A stretch of DNA of 64,000 bases from Parapedobacter deserti (GTDB lineage Bacteria > Bacteroidota > Bacteroidia > Sphingobacteriales > Sphingobacteriaceae), in contig NZ_JBHRTA010000003.1 of NCBI RefSeq assembly GCF_042646065.1, forward strand, positions 1 to 64,000, read 5' to 3'. Shown here piece by piece: positions 60,582 to 64,000 of the stretch. A program made the position numbers and the translations under genes. The notes below the pieces were generated by a model. That model was not told the origin of the DNA. It saw only the letters and a program-made list of their open reading frames with translations, and did not search any database. How positions within the stretch are numbered: position 1 is the stretch's first letter; each line of letters opens with the position of its first letter.

Positions 60582-62339
60582 CTAGATGGCTTGCAGAAAT
60601 TTCACCAGCTCGTCCTGCAAAGCCCTTCGGAAACTGTAATGGCGATACAAGGCCTGTGCCAATTCGGCTATGCGGGGCTTTCCCGTGGGAATGTCTTCAA
60701 CCACCTTCAGCATAATGCCTACTAGCTGCTGGTATTGACGGCGGTTACTGGCCTGGTCGGCGAACCGATCCAGTTGGCGCAGGTAAAGCTCCACTAACTC
60801 ATCCGGATACCGCGGCAGCAAAGCTTCATGGTATTTGGTGGTGGTATCCAGCCGGTTTTCCTGCTGCACGGCATGCAGGAGGCGGTCCCAGTAGCCCTCC
60901 TCGATAAAGATACGGCCCAGCGGGATGAGCAGCAACGGGGCTTCGGTGCGGTAGTGTGCGGGCATGGCCATCCACTGTTCGGTAGCTTTCCGGGTCACCG
61001 CTTCGATGTGTTCGTTGATAACCGCCGTCCACTCATCGGGAGAGTAAGTTGCCTTCCACGCGCGGTAGTGCTCGGGCGATAGCCCGCGGCCGTCCAGCGC
61101 GAGTTTCTTGGCCTGCTGCCGGATGGTGGGCAGATCGTTTTCCAGTTGGGCTACCCGGAGCAGCTGCGTTTCCCAGGTAGACGTCACGCCGGGATGCCGT
61201 GCAGCCTCAGCCAACGCGATGCCTTCGGCTATCAAGGTTTTGGCTTGCTTGAAATCGTTCGTCGCCAATACCCTTTCAAGCTTTCTCATCCGTACGGCAG
61301 GTAGATTCAGGTGCCCGTCAATCAACCCTGCAGCCTCGTCCGACCGTCCGGTTTCAGCGAGGTAATCGATTTTAGCGGTAAGCAGAAAGGACGTCCGGTA
61401 ATCCGTTATGTAACCCGCAGCCAGCGGCAATTGTTCGTCCACATGCTCCAGGAAAGCGTCATGCTCGCCAAACATCAAGGCCAGTTGTTTGAACACCCTG
61501 AATGCCCTGGGATAGAAATCGCCGTATTCGTGGTAAATGGGGTTGCGCAGTTCCTGATCCACCAGGCGGAAAAGCTCCTGTTTGAGGTCGATGGGCGCCG
61601 AGGGCGATGCCGACAGGCTTTCCAGCAAATCCAGCAGCAGGTGAATGGCCGTGCCGAGATAACCGCTTGAATCATCGCTTTTGGTGACGGCATCCATTGC
61701 TACTGGCAGGGTTCCTGATACCAATGCGTAGGCATCGCGCATATTCCCTCTTTCCAGCAACTGCTTCCCGTCCGAGGCGAGCTTGCTCAGTTCCTTGGCC
61801 AATCTGCCGGAAGCCCGGTAGTTGATGAACCCCTGCCGGGTGTATTTCTGGACTATTTTTTTTGCTGCATCCGCGTAGTGCTGGCCTGCATCCACGCTGC
61901 CTTCGCGGCCTGCGAAATACAGTTCGAAATCCGCTTTGAATCCTTTGTGGCGGGCGGCATAGTCCAGCACAAACTGGCGGAACTCTTCCAGGCTGACATC
62001 CTGCACCAACTTTTTGAGGTTTCGGCGCTTTTTGGGTACTGCGGGTTTTAGGGTGTTTTCCTGGGCGACGATACCTTTTTGTTTGCGGAGCTCTAGCCAT
62101 ACAGCAACCTTATGCCTGCATAATTTGTTTCCGCCGGGGCATTGGCATTCATGGATGGTAATGGCGTCACCGCTCAATATGACGTCCACCTGATAGACTT
62201 CCTTATCTCGGACCAATGCGAGCCACACATTATCCTCATATTCCACCAATTCATCGAAATCATCCTGCTGGAAGATCAGCTTTCCAGCGTCCAATGCGCC
62301 CTTGGGGGCCTTTTCCTCAAAATTTGCTAACGTCAGCAT
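60582..62339 (-). CDS. SWIM zinc-finger protein with helical repeats
   Basis: 585 residues. SWIM finger C66-x-C68-x5-C74-x-H76 (HECQCPGGNKLCRH) near the N-terminus, then about 450 residues of helical repeats without known motifs. SWIM proteins bind nucleic acid or partners; many Bacteroidota carry this protein near the SNF2/SWIM helicase. Convergent with higBA, 14 bp away. Confidence 0.85.
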   Translation of the reverse strand: MLTLANFEEKAPKGALDAGKLIFQQDDFDELVEYEDNVWLALVRDKEVYQVDVILSGDAITIHECQCPGGNKLCRHKVAVWLELRKQKGIVAQENTLKPAVPKKRRNLKKLVQDVSLEEFRQFVLDYAARHKGFKADFELYFAGREGSVDAGQHYADAAKKIVQKYTRQGFINYRASGRLAKELSKLASDGKQLLERGNMRDAYALVSGTLPVAMDAVTKSDDSSGYLGTAIHLLLDLLESLSASPSAPIDLKQELFRLVDQELRNPIYHEYGDFYPRAFRVFKQLALMFGEHDAFLEHVDEQLPLAAGYITDYRTSFLLTAKIDYLAETGRSDEAAGLIDGHLNLPAVRMRKLERVLATNDFKQAKTLIAEGIALAEAARHPGVTSTWETQLLRVAQLENDLPTIRQQAKKLALDGRGLSPEHYRAWKATYSPDEWTAVINEHIEAVTRKATEQWMAMPAHYRTEAPLLLIPLGRIFIEEGYWDRLLHAVQQENRLDTTTKYHEALLPRYPDELVELYLRQLDRFADQASNRRQYQQLVGIMLKVVEDIPTGKPRIAELAQALYRHYSFRRALQDELVKFLQAI

Positions 62340-62363
62340 GGTTCCCTTGTTTGGAGCGGCAAG

Positions 62364-62864
62364 TTAGTAAAATAGCCGTTGGCGCCTGACAGCCAAGGTA
62401 TCGACCAGAACGATTCCTATGCCCACCATGATGGACACATCGGCCATGTTAAAAATACCGGTTTGAAACATCCCGGCCTTTAGGTGGAGGAAATCTGTCA
62501 CCGAACCGCGGATAATCCGGTCAATCATATTGCCAATCCCTCCACCAATAGCGAACCCGAGCCCCACAGCAAACCAAGGACCGCGCGAACGCTCGACCAT
62601 GGCGTAACAAGCAAACGCAAGCGCAAAAATAGGCAAAACAATAAGCAGAGCCGTTTTTAGCGGAGGCCACCAAGATTGCCCCAAGCTCAGAAACGCACCG
62701 GTGTTCTCTACCTTGGTGAGCGTGATGTGGTTGTCGATGACCGTTATCTGTTCGTAGGGGTTTATATCCTTTCTCACGATAGCCTTGGTAATCTGGTCGC
62801 AGCTTACATTGGCAGCGATCAGCAGCACACCGACCACAAGCCGTACCCATCTATGGTTGCTCAT
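62364..62864 (-). CDS. lspA: Signal peptidase II
   Basis: 166 residues with four membrane helices. The catalytic Asp pair: GNMIDR and FNMADV; the conserved SCDQITKA motif near residue 22 and KVENTGAFLSLG are also present. It cleaves lipoprotein signal peptides, matching the many lipoproteins here. ATG 62864 gives the standard length; upstream codons (to 62903) would add 13 residues. Confidence 0.95.
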   Translation of the reverse strand: MSNHRWVRLVVGVLLIAANVSCDQITKAIVRKDINPYEQITVIDNHITLTKVENTGAFLSLGQSWWPPLKTALLIVLPIFALAFACYAMVERSRGPWFAVGLGFAIGGGIGNMIDRIIRGSVTDFLHLKAGMFQTGIFNMADVSIMVGIGIVLVDTLAVRRQRLFY

Positions 62865-62927
62865 TTCTTCATCTTTTATTGGTGCTGCAGTGCTTGTATA
62901 CAACGCAGCGACCTCAAAGATAATGAT

Positions 62928-63393
62928 TTATTCGTTCCTCAACGAGTCCACCGGATTGGCCACGGCCGCCCGTATCACCTGCCATCTTACGGTAAGCGGC
63001 GCAATCACGACCGCTGACAAGCCGGCCAGCGCAAACAGCCACCACGCGATATCGATACGGTAGGCGAAACCGGCCAGGCAGTCGCTCATCGCCCACCAGG
63101 CAATGGGTGAAGCGATCACCAGCGCTATCGCCACCAGCTTTACATAGTCCAGTGAAAATAAGCGGACAATACCGGTCACGGACGCCCCCAGCACCTTGCG
63201 ACGAAAATGTTTTCAGGTAATACATCCTGTCTTTCCGCTCGTGAAACTCGTCGCGGGTGAAATATTGATTCACAAGCAATGTTAAGGATAATATGCTTGC
63301 CAATCCGAAAGATAGCCCTACCCCATTTATCAGGCTGAACGCCTTGTTGCGCCAAAGGTTCCGCCACGCGGTTTTGAGGTGGTTCTTGATCAT
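62928..63393 (-). pseudogene. ABC transporter permease with its middle deleted
   Basis: The start (MIKNHLKTAWRNLWRNKAFS, up to RMYYLKTF) and the end (RKVLGASVTGIVRLF to NPVDSLRNE) align with the two ends of the intact FtsX/MacB permease at 48442, but about 640 codons between them are missing and the frame changes at the junction near 63195-63210. The protein is not functional. Its 5' flank shares AGTGTTCGGTGG with that of the intact gene. Confidence 0.9.
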
Positions 63394-63769
63394 TGTTTTC
63401 AGTGTTCGGTGGTCAGTGAAAAGTGTCCGGTGACCTGCCGTTGTTGCCTATAGTCGTTTATATGGCTTTATTCATTTATCGTTGTTCCTCGATCTCTGTT
63501 CCGGTAACTTCTCTTTTTCCACCCACCAATGATCACCCACAACCGATCACCATCTCCCCACCACTCATCCCTCAGCGATGCCACCAAAAAGAGGTAGCAG
63601 TTACTAAGCCAAAATAAGATGGTTTGATTATCAATGACAATAGCGGGGTTGAGTGCTAAGGAGTGTCGAACACTTGTTGTTCACCAACGGACAGGCTTTC
63701 ATTCACGTTTTGATAGTTGGCAGACTTTTCCTATTATTGCATAAATAATGATGGCAATAAGCATTGATA
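63394..63769. repeat. Gene-free stretch with degenerate GTGTTCGGTGGTCAGTG-type repeats
   Basis: Near 63405-63445 short variants such as GTGTTCGGTGGTCAGTG and GTGTCCGGTGACC occur; similar AGTGTTCGGTGG lies at 50828-50839 beside the intact permease. The remainder (to 63769) shows nothing I can identify beyond a possible weak promoter for the VapB-like gene. Confidence 0.45.
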
Positions 63770-63772
63770 ATG

Positions 63773-63979
63773 ATGAGAACGACATTGGATATTCCCGAAA
63801 AATTGATTGCAGAAGCGATGACCTTGTCAAAGGCAAAGACCAAGAACCAATTGATCAAGGAGGTATTGGAAGAACATATCAAACGGGTTAAAAGACAACG
63901 CTTAATCGCATTGAAAGGTACGCTCGACTTCAATATCGACCTTGATACACTTCGTGGACGGGAAGATGTCAAGATATAA
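63773..63979 (+). CDS. VapB-type antitoxin
   Basis: 68 residues (ATG 63770 adds one). RTTLDIPEKLIAEAMTLSKA then KTKNQLIKEVLEEHI is the ribbon-helix-helix-like pattern of type II VapB (DUF2191) antitoxins. Its end overlaps the start of a PIN toxin gene at 63966 by 14 bp. Confidence 0.85.
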   Translation: MRTTLDIPEKLIAEAMTLSKAKTKNQLIKEVLEEHIKRVKRQRLIALKGTLDFNIDLDTLRGREDVKI

Positions 63980-64000
63980 AGTACTAATAGATAGCTCGGT
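63966..64000 (+). CDS. VapC-type PIN toxin, partial (runs off the right edge)
   Basis: Eleven codons and two bases are visible: MSRYKVLIDSS, ending in a partial codon. The LIDSS stretch is the first acidic strand of PIN domains (often LIDSSVWI). Overlap with the antitoxin and reading frame support VapC. Confidence 0.7.
   Translation, partial: MSRYKVLIDSS

Overview
The window looks like a chromosomal segment of a Bacteroidota bacterium, most probably from the Sphingobacteriaceae (Parapedobacter/Olivibacter/Sphingobacterium-like). The reasons are the -7 promoter box TAnnTTTG in front of many genes, weak or absent Shine-Dalgarno sequences, an exbB-exbD-exbD-tonB cluster followed by a phosphate-binding-like lipoprotein and a TPR protein, a complex I operon with separate nuoC and nuoD and a short nuoG, DUF3078 and carboxypeptidase-regulatory-like secreted proteins, and many small lipoproteins. 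The assignment rests on recognised protein families and not on a database search.

Layout. 1-500: two tandem copies of an odd unit on the minus strand (5' half of a tRNA-Arg, a perfect 20-bp palindrome, a small GIY-YIG nuclease gene), interrupted by an undetermined base at 325 that marks a probable assembly gap. 649-1926: peroxiredoxin, thioredoxin and a small conserved protein. 2240-6719: secreted PIG-L deacetylase, two small membrane proteins and a sodium/solute symporter. 6764-13128: O-methyltransferase, two LysM glucosaminidases, two secreted proteins, a lipoprotein amidase (cell-wall remodelling), a lipid kinase and an eIF1/SUI1 homologue. 13416-19358: TonB energising cluster. 19447-32586: complete 14-subunit nuoABCDEFGHIJKLMN operon (respiratory NADH:quinone oxidoreductase). 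33035-47515: DUF4197 and PhnA-like proteins, a dense regulatory patch (two LytTR response regulators, a Crp/Fnr-like regulator, a NarL-type regulator with a TPR histidine kinase) and secreted or lipoprotein genes. 47709-50823: a lipoprotein and an FtsX/MacB-type permease.

50998-64000 is the accessory part. A 74-residue HTH repressor-like gene diverges, across only 34 bp holding a 13-bp dyad, from a tightly coupled five-gene operon. That operon encodes a tandem degenerate nucleotidyltransferase-HEPN protein and four proteins I cannot assign: two share an N-terminal module and one is an internal duplication. Next come a frameshifted PIN toxin with its antitoxin, a 1162-residue SNF2 helicase with a SWIM zinc finger, a HigBA module, a second SWIM protein, lspA, a permease gene that has lost its middle, and the start of a VapBC module at the right edge. 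The HEPN operon is the best candidate for an undescribed system; mobility or defence is a guess from context and is not shown by the sequence.

Gene-poor stretches: 1927-2239 holds a strong bidirectional terminator; 32587-33034 holds a hairpin oriented for minus-strand termination and a promoter; 63394-63769 holds only short degenerate repeats; 13129-13415 and 43273-43491 hold promoters.
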